NCBI GenBank assembly: GCA_030064845.1
Contig: JASJEC010000089.1
Location: 1 to 47,295 of the forward strand
Reading direction: 5' to 3'
DNA from: Kiloniellales bacterium
GTDB taxonomy: Bacteria; Pseudomonadota; Alphaproteobacteria; Kiloniellales; JAKSDN01
DNA length: 47,295 bases
The notes under the pieces were generated by a model. That model saw only the letters and a list, made by a program, of their open reading frames with translations, did not search any database and was not told where the DNA came from. Below are positions 40,179 through 47,295 of this stretch, one piece after another. Every line of letters begins with the position of its first letter. The first letter of the stretch is position 1. A program made the position numbers and the translations under genes.

Positions 40179-41463
40179 AACGCGCACCATCCAGGTCGAC
40201 GCCCTCGCTCGGGTCGAGGGCGAGGGACGCTTCAAGGTCCGCCTCGAGGGCGACAAGGTGGTGCAGTCGGAGTTCGGCATCTTCGAGCCGCCGCGCTACT
40301 TCGAAGGCCTGCTGCGGGGCCGCTCGTTCCGTGACGCCCCGGACGTCACCTCCCGGATCTGCGGGATCTGCCCGATCGCCTACATCATGGGCGCCTGCCA
40401 GGCCATGGAGGCCGCGCTCGGCTGGCGAATCCCCCGGCCGATCGGTGAGCTGCGCCGCCTGATCTACTGCGGGGAATGGATCCAGAGCCACGTACTGCAC
40501 ACCCACATGCTGCACGCGCCGGACTTCCTCGGATTCCAGGACTCGATCGAGCTGGCCCGGTCGAACCGCACCTTGGTGGAGAACGGTCTCGCGGCGAAGA
40601 AGATGGGCAACCGCCTGATGGAGGTGATCGGCGGCCGCAGCGTCCACCCGGTCAACACGCGGGTCGGCGGCTTCTACCGCGCGCCGTCAGCCGAAGAGGT
40701 GCGCGCCCTGGTACCCGAGCTGGAGCGCTGCGAGGCGCTCTCCGTGGCTGCGCTCGACACCTTCTCCGGTTTCGACTTTCCCGACCTCGAGGTCGACTAC
40801 CTCTTCGTCGCCATGCGGCACGAGACCGACTATCCGATCACCGAGGGACGCATCGTCTCCTCGGCCGGCCTCGACATTGGCGTCGAGAACTTCTCCGAAC
40901 ACTTCGAGGAGCGCCAGGTCCCCCACTCCAACGCCTTCCAGGGCGCGACCGTCGACGGGCAGCCCTACTTCGTCGGCCCGCTGGCGCGCTTCAACCTCAA
41001 CGCCGACCGCCTCCCTGCAGATATCCTGGGTCTCGCGGAACGGGCCGGACTCGTTCCCGGCTGCCGCAACCCCTTCAAGAGCCTGCTGGCCCGCCAGGTC
41101 GAGACGATCTACGCCTTCCGGGAAGCCGCCCGGCTCGCCGGCGCCTATGCGCCGCCCGATCCCAGCTTCGTCGACGCGCCCCTGCGCGCCGGGGTCGGCC
41201 ACGGCATCACCGAAGCGCCGCGCGGCATCTGCTACCACCGCTACGAGGTCGCCGAGGACGGCGCCATCGTCTCCGCGGCCATCGTCCCGCCCACGTCGCA
41301 GAACCAGCGGCAGATCGAGCTCGACCTGGTCAGCACGGTCGAGCGGTTCCATGAGCTGAACGATGACGATCTGCAGTGGCGCTGCGAACAGGCGATCCGC
41401 AACTATGATCCCTGCATTTCCTGCGCGACGCATTTCCTCAAGCTCGATATTGAGCGCGCCTGA
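40168..41463 (+). CDS. hydA: [NiFe] hydrogenase large subunit (alpha)
   Basis: 431 residues, with the Ni-Fe(CN)2CO site. The L1 motif RICGICP gives Cys65 and Cys68; the L2 motif DPCISCATHF near the C-terminus gives Cys416 and Cys419, with His422 as the likely cleavage border. Nine residues follow His422, the short tail the maturation protease removes. Family stretches LARVEGEGRF, EPPRYFEGLLRG and GGFYRAPS are intact. The start at 40168 is inside the end of the small-subunit gene. The operon order beta-(cNMP)-gamma-delta-alpha-protease matches group 3b bidirectional NAD(P)-linked hydrogenases (sulfhydrogenases). Confidence 0.96.
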   Translation: MTDRTRTIQVDALARVEGEGRFKVRLEGDKVVQSEFGIFEPPRYFEGLLRGRSFRDAPDVTSRICGICPIAYIMGACQAMEAALGWRIPRPIGELRRLIYCGEWIQSHVLHTHMLHAPDFLGFQDSIELARSNRTLVENGLAAKKMGNRLMEVIGGRSVHPVNTRVGGFYRAPSAEEVRALVPELERCEALSVAALDTFSGFDFPDLEVDYLFVAMRHETDYPITEGRIVSSAGLDIGVENFSEHFEERQVPHSNAFQGATVDGQPYFVGPLARFNLNADRLPADILGLAERAGLVPGCRNPFKSLLARQVETIYAFREAARLAGAYAPPDPSFVDAPLRAGVGHGITEAPRGICYHRYEVAEDGAIVSAAIVPPTSQNQRQIELDLVSTVERFHELNDDDLQWRCEQAIRNYDPCISCATHFLKLDIERA

Positions 41464-41944
41464 ACCCGGGATCTTCATCGGCGTCGGACACGCCGAGCGG
41501 CAGGACGACGGGGTCGGCCCCTTCGTCGCCAACGGCCTGCGCGCACGCGGCCTGCCGGCGCTGGTCCACGAGGGCGACGGCACCGGACTGCTCGACCGCT
41601 GGCACTCCCGGCGCGCCTGCATCGTGATCGACGCCGTGGCGGACGCCGGAGCGGCGGGCACCGTCCGCGTGTTCACCGACCTCGACGACCCGGAATTCGC
41701 GCGGGCCGCCTTCGTGCATTCAACCCATCGGCTGGGCCTGCCGGAAGCCGTCGCGCTCGGCCGGGCGCTAGGGCGCCTGCCCGATCATTTGGTGGTCATC
41801 GGCATCACCGGCGCCGCTTTCGGCTTCGGGAGCCGCCTGTCGCCGCCGGTCGCGTCGGCCGCGGAGCGCTTGATCGACCGCCTGGCCGCCACCGAAGACG
41901 CCTTCGAAGAGGGCGTGCTTGCCGGCTTGCTGCCGACCGGCTGA
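41450..41944 (+). CDS. Hydrogenase maturation protease (HycI/HyaD family)
   Basis: 164 residues. The family motif GVGHAERQDDGVG (near residues 10-22; usually GxGNxxxxDDGxG, so Asn is His here) carries the first nickel-sensing acidic residue, and ACIVIDAVADAG the second. HSTHRLGLPEAVALGRAL, with the conserved His, follows. It cleaves the C-terminal tail of the large subunit after nickel is inserted. The start is not certain: TTG 41450 overlaps the large-subunit gene by 14 bp and begins directly before the first strand; an ATG at 41405 would add an unrelated leader. Confidence 0.88.
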   Translation: MSAPEPGIFIGVGHAERQDDGVGPFVANGLRARGLPALVHEGDGTGLLDRWHSRRACIVIDAVADAGAAGTVRVFTDLDDPEFARAAFVHSTHRLGLPEAVALGRALGRLPDHLVVIGITGAAFGFGSRLSPPVASAAERLIDRLAATEDAFEEGVLAGLLPTG

Positions 41945-41991
41945 ACAGGCCCCCGACTCTCGCGCTGGACCCTTGGCGGCAAGCCTCGCAA

Positions 41992-43641
41992 CTAACCACC
42001 ACGTGGTGACAGTCTACTTAACAGGTCAGCCTTATCGGAAGGCAAAGGCGGCCGATGGGCCAGAATCGAAGGGTTTCGCGGCAAGGTCGATGCACGTGTC
42101 TCGGCTTCTTTGGCGGCCTCAGCATTCCCCCCTTCCTGAGAACAGATTGCTAGTAGCCGATGAAAGGCCCATTGATTCGGACGCAACTGTATTGCCTGCT
42201 GGATTGAATCCATGGCTTTTTCCGGATCACCAGCACAGAGAAGACTAATGGCCTTTAGGTAACAATGGAGAGCTAGCCACGGATCTGATCGGCCTATGGA
42301 AACAGCTCTGCTGAAATCCTTTACAGCGTTACCGTAATCACCAGAGGCGAGCTGGATAAGGCCACACAAGTAGTGGTTGTAGTAGAAGTCAGGGCTGATG
42401 GCCAAGGCCCTTTCCGCATCTCTTGACGCGCCAGGGAGATCCATTTCTGCGCAGGTGCGGAACAACCCCCGTACGTAAAAGACATAGTCGCTACGCGGGG
42501 AATGCTCGACCGCCTTATCCAGGTTCTCCCGGAGACTTCTGATCTGCCGATCCGACAGCTCTTCGTATCGGGCCGACGCCAAGGCCACTATCGCCTCGCT
42601 GTGCATAGCCAATGCCATCGCGTCGTCCGGGTTCAGCTGCAAGGCCCGATCCAAGAGCACCAGTGCCTGACCCCAGCTTTCAACTGTTACCTTGTAGAAC
42701 AAATTCGCGGCCCTGGATCGCAATTCAGATACACTAAGCTCATGGTCGGGCACATGAGCGATCCGGTCTCCATCAAACGCATTTGTCTGTATCCGCAGGT
42801 CTGAGTCTGCTCTTCTGACCAGCTGATCACAGAACTCGAAGATATCTGAGCTGTCGCCCTGATAGGTCTCAGACCACACTGGTCGAGCTTCACTCCTCAA
42901 GATTAGTGTGAGTGTAAAGCGGCCACGGGTACCCTTGAGGCGAAGTCTTCCGCGCAGAATATAGTCCGAGTCGTCAATCCTGCCCGAGCTTTCGTCGAGA
43001 ACCGTGATACCAGTGCGACGCGACAGGCGGAGGATCAATTGGCCCCGCAAATCCGCTACGACCGCTCGCGTGTCAGGTTCGTTAGGAGCGAAGTCGAAGC
43101 TTTCAATTGCTATGCTAGGAACCTTGCCGGCTCCCGCTGAATCATGACGTCGCGGTCGCCATTGGAACCCATTCACAGGCAGCGCAATGTTCTTGAGGTT
43201 GAAGCTGCCTGCGTCCGTGAACTCTCTCGCAAGGTCACTTCCCAGTTGCCTGTGTAGGTCTTGCGATATCATGAGCCCACCGGGCGGCGCTTCCGTTTCC
43301 AGACGCTTCGCCAGATTGACACCAGCTCCATGGAAGTCGTTCTCATCGAAAATGATCTCGCCGATATGTGCCCCGATGCGCAATCTAATTCTCGGAACTC
43401 CAACTAATTTAGTCTGTGTCTCCATTGCGCATTGAACAGCCGCAGATATGGAGGAGAAGGCAATCATCCAGCCATCTCCCATGCGCTTGAGTACTTCACC
43501 CCCGTGATCGCGGACAGTGGGCTCCAGGTACTTTTCTTTGAGGTCGCGGACCACGCCGATTGCCACAGCCTCGTCTTCGCCCATCATGCGGCTGTAACCG
43601 ATTACATCGGCAGACAGAATGGCGGCGAGTCGGCGTTCCAT
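41992..43641 (-). CDS. Class III adenylate/guanylate cyclase with TPR domain
   Basis: 549 residues. N-terminal cyclase homology domain (about 1-165): metal-binding Asp in LAAILSADVIGYSRMM and in MGDGWMIAF, transition-state residues in NLAKRLE. A linker with a beta-rich part (PSIAIESFDFAPNEP; ITVLDESSGRIDDSDYILRGRLRL) is followed by tetratricopeptide repeats from about 315 to 520 (LLDRALQLNPDDAMALAMHSEAI; ALAISPDFYYNHYLCGLIQLASGDYGNAV). Many such proteins occur in alphaproteobacteria. Its G+C content is clearly lower than its neighbours (29 of 60 bases in 42301-42360), suggesting later acquisition. Tail-to-tail with the hydrogenase operon, 47 bp apart. cAMP or cGMP product cannot be told apart here. 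Confidence 0.92.
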   Translation of the reverse strand: MERRLAAILSADVIGYSRMMGEDEAVAIGVVRDLKEKYLEPTVRDHGGEVLKRMGDGWMIAFSSISAAVQCAMETQTKLVGVPRIRLRIGAHIGEIIFDENDFHGAGVNLAKRLETEAPPGGLMISQDLHRQLGSDLAREFTDAGSFNLKNIALPVNGFQWRPRRHDSAGAGKVPSIAIESFDFAPNEPDTRAVVADLRGQLILRLSRRTGITVLDESSGRIDDSDYILRGRLRLKGTRGRFTLTLILRSEARPVWSETYQGDSSDIFEFCDQLVRRADSDLRIQTNAFDGDRIAHVPDHELSVSELRSRAANLFYKVTVESWGQALVLLDRALQLNPDDAMALAMHSEAIVALASARYEELSDRQIRSLRENLDKAVEHSPRSDYVFYVRGLFRTCAEMDLPGASRDAERALAISPDFYYNHYLCGLIQLASGDYGNAVKDFSRAVSIGRSDPWLALHCYLKAISLLCAGDPEKAMDSIQQAIQLRPNQWAFHRLLAICSQEGGNAEAAKEAETRASTLPRNPSILAHRPPLPSDKADLLSRLSPRGG

Positions 43642-43912
43642 GCGCGGGCTCCCTTCTCCGCGATCTTAACGCACCTATACCCCAGGAGCTAAGTGACGAA
43701 ATCTTGCGTTGAAGCGATGAGTGCAAGGCCGGTCATGGCTAGATTTGCCAGATCTGGCTGAGGCAGCAGTGTGTCTGCTTGGGCAATGGCAGCCGATTTT
43801 TTGCAGCGATCTCCGCCTTCATGGCACTGAGGTCCACTCTGCCTCGGAGAGCTGATGCGTCGGGCAGGCCCTGCGAAAACCAATGCCAGTCCAGGGCTAA
43901 CAGACTACGCCT

Positions 43913-46300
43913 CTACCTCGCGCCGTCGAGCGCTATGCCATCACGAAGCCTGCGGGCCGCCGACACACAGGCCTGGCCGAGGGACAGCCCGCCGTCGTTG
44001 GCCGGAACCTGCACGGGGCTGAGGACTTGCAGGCCGCGGGCCTCGAGCCCGGCGGTGACGCCCTCGAGCAGAATGCGGTTCTGGAACACCCCGCCGGACA
44101 GGACCGCAGAGGTCACGCCGCGGCTGGCCGCCAGTCCGGCCGCCGTCCGCGCCAGGGCGTCGATCAGCCCGTTGTGGAAACGGGCGGCGATACGGGCCGG
44201 CGCCACGCCCGCCGCGAGGTCGTCGAGCAGGGCCTCCCAGAGCGGCGCCCAGCCGAGCTCGGCGCCCTTCGAACCGCCGGTGGCGAAGCCGTAGGCCCGC
44301 CGCTCCGACGCCGCGGTCTCGGCCAGCGCTTCGAGCTCGATCGCCGCCTGACCTTCGAAGCTGGCCTGCGCGCGGCACAGACCGAGCGCGGCGGCGACGG
44401 CGTCGAACAGGCGCCCGGCCGAAGAGGCCGGCGGCGCGTTGATTCCGCGCTCGATCATGCGATCGAGCGTGTGCCGGGGCTTCTTCGCCAGGAAGCGCAC
44501 GATCGGCAGATCGGGCCAGCGCCGCTCGACTTCCTCCCAGCCGAGGAACTGCCGGAGATGAGCATAGGTGTTGCGCCAGGGCTCACGCATGGCCTTGGCA
44601 CCGCCCAACAGCGCGACCGGGGCGAAGTTCGCCAGGCGTTGGAAACCCAGGTAGTCCCCGAGCAGGAACTCGCCGCCCCAGAGATCTTCCCCGGCGCCGT
44701 AGCCCAACCCGTCGAGGATCACGCCGAGCACCGGGCCGCCGTTGAGCGGTCTGCCGTGCTCGGCGAGGCAGGCCGCCAGGTGGGCGTGGTGGTGCTGCAC
44801 CTCGGCGAGCGGGACGGCTTCCTGGTCGGCCAGCCGGCGGCCCCACTCGGTCGCGTGGTATTGGGGGTGCCGATCGACCGCGACCAGATCCGGCTGGAAT
44901 TCGAAGAGCGCGCGGAACAGGTCCAACGACCGGCGGTAATCCCCATGGGTCAAAGGGTCGTCGAGGTCGCCGATGTGGGGCGAGAGAATGGCCTGGCCGT
45001 CCTTCAGCAGGCAGAAGCTGTTCTTCAGCTCGCCGCCCATCGCCAGGACGGCCGGGGCCGCCTCGAAACCCGGCGGCAGGGGCGAGGGCGCCGGCGCGTA
45101 GCCGCGCGCCCGGCGCAGCAGGCGCGGCACGCCGCCCGCCACGCGCGCAACCGAATCGTCGAGCCGGTTGACGATCTCGCGGTCGTGCAGCAGCCAAGCG
45201 TCGGCGATGCCGGCGAGCCGCGCCCGGGCGTCGCGGTTGTCGATCGCCTGGGGCTCGTCGCTGCGGTTGCCCGAGGTCAGCACGATCGGCCGCGCGAGGT
45301 CCTGGGCCAGCAGATGGTGCAGCGGCGTGTAGGGCAGCATGAAGCCCAGACCGTTCTGACCGGGCGCGATGCCTGCCGCAAGGGGCGCAGCGCTTTCCAG
45401 GCGATCGAGCACGACGATCGGCGCGGCAGCGCTCCGCAGCAGCGCCGCTTCGGTCTCGCTTAGCCGCGCGTAGTCACGGACCATTGCCAGGTCGCGAGCC
45501 AGCAGGGCGAAGGGCTTGTCGAAGCGCCGCTTGCGTTGCCGCAACCGGGCGACCGCGGCCTCGTTGGCGGCGTCACAGGCAAGATGGAAGCCGCCGATCC
45601 CCTTGACCGCGACGATCGCGCCGGCGGCGATGAGGTCCCGAGCGTGTGAGATCGCGTCGCGCCCGTCAGGATCGCGAAGCGGCGCACCCTCTTCATCCTC
45701 GAGCCACAGACGGGGCCCGCAGACGGCGCAGGCATTGGGCTGGGCATGAAAGCGCCGGTCGGCCGGACTGCCGTACTCCGCGGCGCAGTCGGCGCAGAGG
45801 GGAAAGGCGGCCATGCTGGTGTTGGCGCGGTCGTAGGGAATGGCGCGAAGGATGGAAAGCCGCGGCCCACAGTGCGTGCAGTTGGCGAAGGGATAGCGAT
45901 AGCGCCGGTCGCCCCGGTCCATGACCTCGGACAGACAGGCCGGACAGGTCGCAGCATCGGGGACCACGCCAGTGCGGACGGCGCCGCCCGCGCTCTCGAC
46001 GATGATGAAGTCGGCGCGCTCGGCCGCCTGATCCAGGGGCGCGACCTCGATGCGGTCGATCCGCGACAGCGGCGGCGCCTCGCGCGGCAGGCGATCGAGC
46101 AACCCCTGCAACCCGCTGGCCGGACCCCAGGCGCGGACGAGGACCCCGTCGCCGTCGTTGCGCACCTCGCCGGCCAGCCCCAGGTCCCGGGCCAGGCGCC
46201 AGACGCTGGGACGGAAGCCCACGCCCTGGACCAGGCCGCGGATGCGGACCGCAAAGCCCTCGGCCGTCGTGGTGTCTGCCGCCGACGAAGGCGCGCCCAT
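43913..46300 (-). CDS. hypF: Carbamoyltransferase HypF
   Basis: 795 residues; makes the thiocyanate that supplies cyanide ligands to the [NiFe] site, starting from carbamoyl phosphate and the C-terminal Cys of HypE. Domains in order: acylphosphatase (IRGLVQGVGFRPSVWRLA, near 20-37), two zinc-finger modules (CPACLSEV...CTHCGPR and CADCAAEY...CAVCGPR, about 115-200), YrdC-like (GIGGFHLACDA; VLTSGNRSDEP), and the Kae1-like domain (VQHHHAHLAACLAEHG; VSSAVLSGGVFQN-type end). Complete. 3 bp after hypE on the same strand. Its stop is convergent with nothing; 271 bp of unassigned sequence follow before the cyclase gene. Confidence 0.96.
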   Translation of the reverse strand: MGAPSSAADTTTAEGFAVRIRGLVQGVGFRPSVWRLARDLGLAGEVRNDGDGVLVRAWGPASGLQGLLDRLPREAPPLSRIDRIEVAPLDQAAERADFIIVESAGGAVRTGVVPDAATCPACLSEVMDRGDRRYRYPFANCTHCGPRLSILRAIPYDRANTSMAAFPLCADCAAEYGSPADRRFHAQPNACAVCGPRLWLEDEEGAPLRDPDGRDAISHARDLIAAGAIVAVKGIGGFHLACDAANEAAVARLRQRKRRFDKPFALLARDLAMVRDYARLSETEAALLRSAAAPIVVLDRLESAAPLAAGIAPGQNGLGFMLPYTPLHHLLAQDLARPIVLTSGNRSDEPQAIDNRDARARLAGIADAWLLHDREIVNRLDDSVARVAGGVPRLLRRARGYAPAPSPLPPGFEAAPAVLAMGGELKNSFCLLKDGQAILSPHIGDLDDPLTHGDYRRSLDLFRALFEFQPDLVAVDRHPQYHATEWGRRLADQEAVPLAEVQHHHAHLAACLAEHGRPLNGGPVLGVILDGLGYGAGEDLWGGEFLLGDYLGFQRLANFAPVALLGGAKAMREPWRNTYAHLRQFLGWEEVERRWPDLPIVRFLAKKPRHTLDRMIERGINAPPASSAGRLFDAVAAALGLCRAQASFEGQAAIELEALAETAASERRAYGFATGGSKGAELGWAPLWEALLDDLAAGVAPARIAARFHNGLIDALARTAAGLAASRGVTSAVLSGGVFQNRILLEGVTAGLEARGLQVLSPVQVPANDGGLSLGQACVSAARRLRDGIALDGAR

Positions 46301-46303
46301 TTC

Positions 46304-47295
46304 TCAGCAGATCCGCGGCAGCTGCTCGCCGGTCAACCAGTCGACCATGCGCTGCCCGCCGAAGCCGGTCTCCATCTGCACGAAGGCGTGTTCGTCCGCG
46401 ACCACCTCGCCGATGACCGAGGCGTCGCGGCCCAGCGGGTGAGCGCGCATGACCGACAGGAGGCGCTCGGCCTTCGCGGCGGGGCAGATCGCGACCAGCT
46501 TGCCTTCGTTGGCGACGTAGAGCGGATCGATCCCCAGCAGCTCGCAGGCGGCCGCCACGTCGGGCTTGATCGGGATGTCGGCTTCGCGGATCCGCATGCC
46601 GACGCCCGATTGCTGGGCCAATTCGTTGAGCGTCGTGCCCAGGCCGCCGCGCGTCGGGTCGCGCAGGCAATGGATCGAGGGAACCGCCTCGACCATGGCG
46701 GCGACCAGACCGTGCAGGGCCGCGCTGTCCGAGCGGATCTCGGTCTCGAACTCCAGGTTCTCGCGCTTCGAGAGGATGGCGATGCCGTGGTCGCCGATGC
46801 TGCCGCTGACCAGGATCGCGTCGCCCGGCTCGGCGCGATCGCCGGAGATCTCGATCCCGTCGGGCACCACGCCGACGCCCGTGGTGGTGATGAAGACGCC
46901 GTCGCCCTTCCCCGCCTCGACCACCTTGGTATCGCCGGTCACCACGGCCACGCCGGCTGCCTTTGCGGCCCCGGCCATGCTGATCACGATCCGCTCCAGC
47001 TCGGCCAGGGGGAATCCCTCTTCCAGGATGAAGGCGGCGGAGAGATGGAGCGGCCGGGCGCCGGCCATGGCGACGTCGTTGATCGTGCCGTGCACGGCGA
47101 GCGCGCCGATATCGCCGCCGGGAAAGAACAGCGGCGAAACCACATGGCCGTCGGTGGTCATCACCATGCGGCCGCTGGGCGCCTGGAAGCAGGCCTGGTC
47201 GTTGCCCTGGTCCAGCAGCGCGTTGTCGAAGTGGCGCAGGAAGAGCTCCGCGACCAGCTGCGCGGTCGCGCGCCCGCCGCCGCCGTGGCTCATGT
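46304..47295 (-). CDS. hypE: Hydrogenase maturation protein HypE (5'-truncated by the window)
   Basis: About 329 residues are visible. HypE dehydrates the carbamoyl group received from HypF on its C-terminal Cys; the terminal PRIC is present. Motifs: SHGGGGRATAQLVAELF at the visible N-terminus, VMTTDGHVVSPLFFPGGDIG, GTINDVAMAGARP, VVTGDTKVVEAGKGDG, RDPTRGGLGTTLNELA and NEGKLVAICP. The first Met lies inside the conserved SHGGGG block, so about 15-20 N-terminal residues are expected beyond the window end. Upstream gene of hypF. hypA-D are not in the window. Confidence 0.95.
   Translation of the reverse strand, partial: MSHGGGGRATAQLVAELFLRHFDNALLDQGNDQACFQAPSGRMVMTTDGHVVSPLFFPGGDIGALAVHGTINDVAMAGARPLHLSAAFILEEGFPLAELERIVISMAGAAKAAGVAVVTGDTKVVEAGKGDGVFITTTGVGVVPDGIEISGDRAEPGDAILVSGSIGDHGIAILSKRENLEFETEIRSDSAALHGLVAAMVEAVPSIHCLRDPTRGGLGTTLNELAQQSGVGMRIREADIPIKPDVAAACELLGIDPLYVANEGKLVAICPAAKAERLLSVMRAHPLGRDASVIGEVVADEHAFVQMETGFGGQRMVDWLTGEQLPRIC

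Noticed and set aside
41997..42008. Perfect palindrome CACCACGTGGTG at the end of the cyclase gene
   Set aside because: It lies in coding sequence next to the stop between convergent genes; only 12 bp, without loop or T-tract, so not a convincing terminator.
43689..43883. 64-residue minus-strand frame between hypF and the cyclase gene
   Set aside because: ATG present, but no motif and no convincing ribosome site. The 271-bp gap more likely holds the cyclase promoter and hypF trailer.
1..47295. CRISPR arrays, tRNA or rRNA genes, insertion sequences, prophage genes
   Set aside because: No direct repeats with regular spacers, no tRNA cloverleaf, and no transposase or phage protein was found on either strand.

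Overview
The window is GC-rich, IS-free chromosomal DNA with tight operons, most likely from an alphaproteobacterium (Rhodospirillales-like). The reasons are the pairing of a DUF3141 PHA-synthase-like gene with a phosphate acyltransferase, TTGA-N6-TCAT (FNR/FixK-type) boxes, a PhaR-like TGC palindrome, interspersed GAGC(A/G)GAT palindromic repeats, and a class III cyclase-TPR protein of a type common in that class. The assignment is an inference; no rRNA or other phylogenetic marker is present.

Layout. 1-8.2 kb holds a membrane protein of unknown function, then a phosphate/polyphosphate module on the minus strand (DUF47 phosphate-transport accessory protein, PiT transporter, PPK2). Divergent from it lies DUF3141-pta on the plus strand. 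Both ppk2 and DUF3141 have in front of them one copy of a 91-bp near-identical sequence carrying an FNR-type box and a 15-bp palindrome. 8.4-12.9 kb holds an MscS-type channel, a membrane-anchored coiled-coil protein with four EF-hands, and an exported protein of unknown function, separated by palindromic repeats. 13-17.4 kb is an RND efflux pair (minus). 17.8-23.7 kb holds an FNR-box-preceded hemerythrin, a CapA-like metallophosphatase-fold protein, a CNNM-type membrane protein, an MFS transporter/TerC pair and a small unknown protein.

24.1-34.3 kb holds a DUF3772/MscS channel and then a compact run: a small unknown protein, a retropepsin-like RimB/zinc-protease-family protein, RimK ATP-grasp ligase, a small MscS-type channel, a membrane-less MgtE_N/CBS protein, MgtE, a succinylglutamate desuccinylase/aspartoacylase-family protein and an MFS carrier. 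Several of these genes overlap by 4-8 bp. 34.5-36.8 kb is a cobalamin riboswitch followed by cbtB, cbtA, a DUF1636 protein and a His-rich exported protein, which reads as a B12-repressed cobalt uptake operon.

36.9-41.9 kb is a six-gene operon for a cytosolic group 3b-like [NiFe] hydrogenase (Fe-S subunit, FAD/NAD(P)-binding subunit, small and large subunits, maturation protease) with a cyclic-nucleotide-binding-domain protein that lacks a DNA-binding domain inserted as its second gene. A lower-GC class III adenylate/guanylate cyclase-TPR gene lies tail-to-tail with it, followed by hypF and hypE (minus; hypE runs off the window end).

Taken together the window looks like a low-oxygen and energy-reserve neighbourhood: polyphosphate, an acyl-phosphate/PHA-type enzyme pair, an O2- or NO-binding hemerythrin and a reversible hydrogenase, several of them next to the same type of box. 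The observations most worth following are the duplicated 91-bp regulatory cassette, the cNMP-domain protein inside the hydrogenase operon with a cyclase gene alongside, and the RimK/retropepsin/aspartoacylase/channel/Mg2+ operon.
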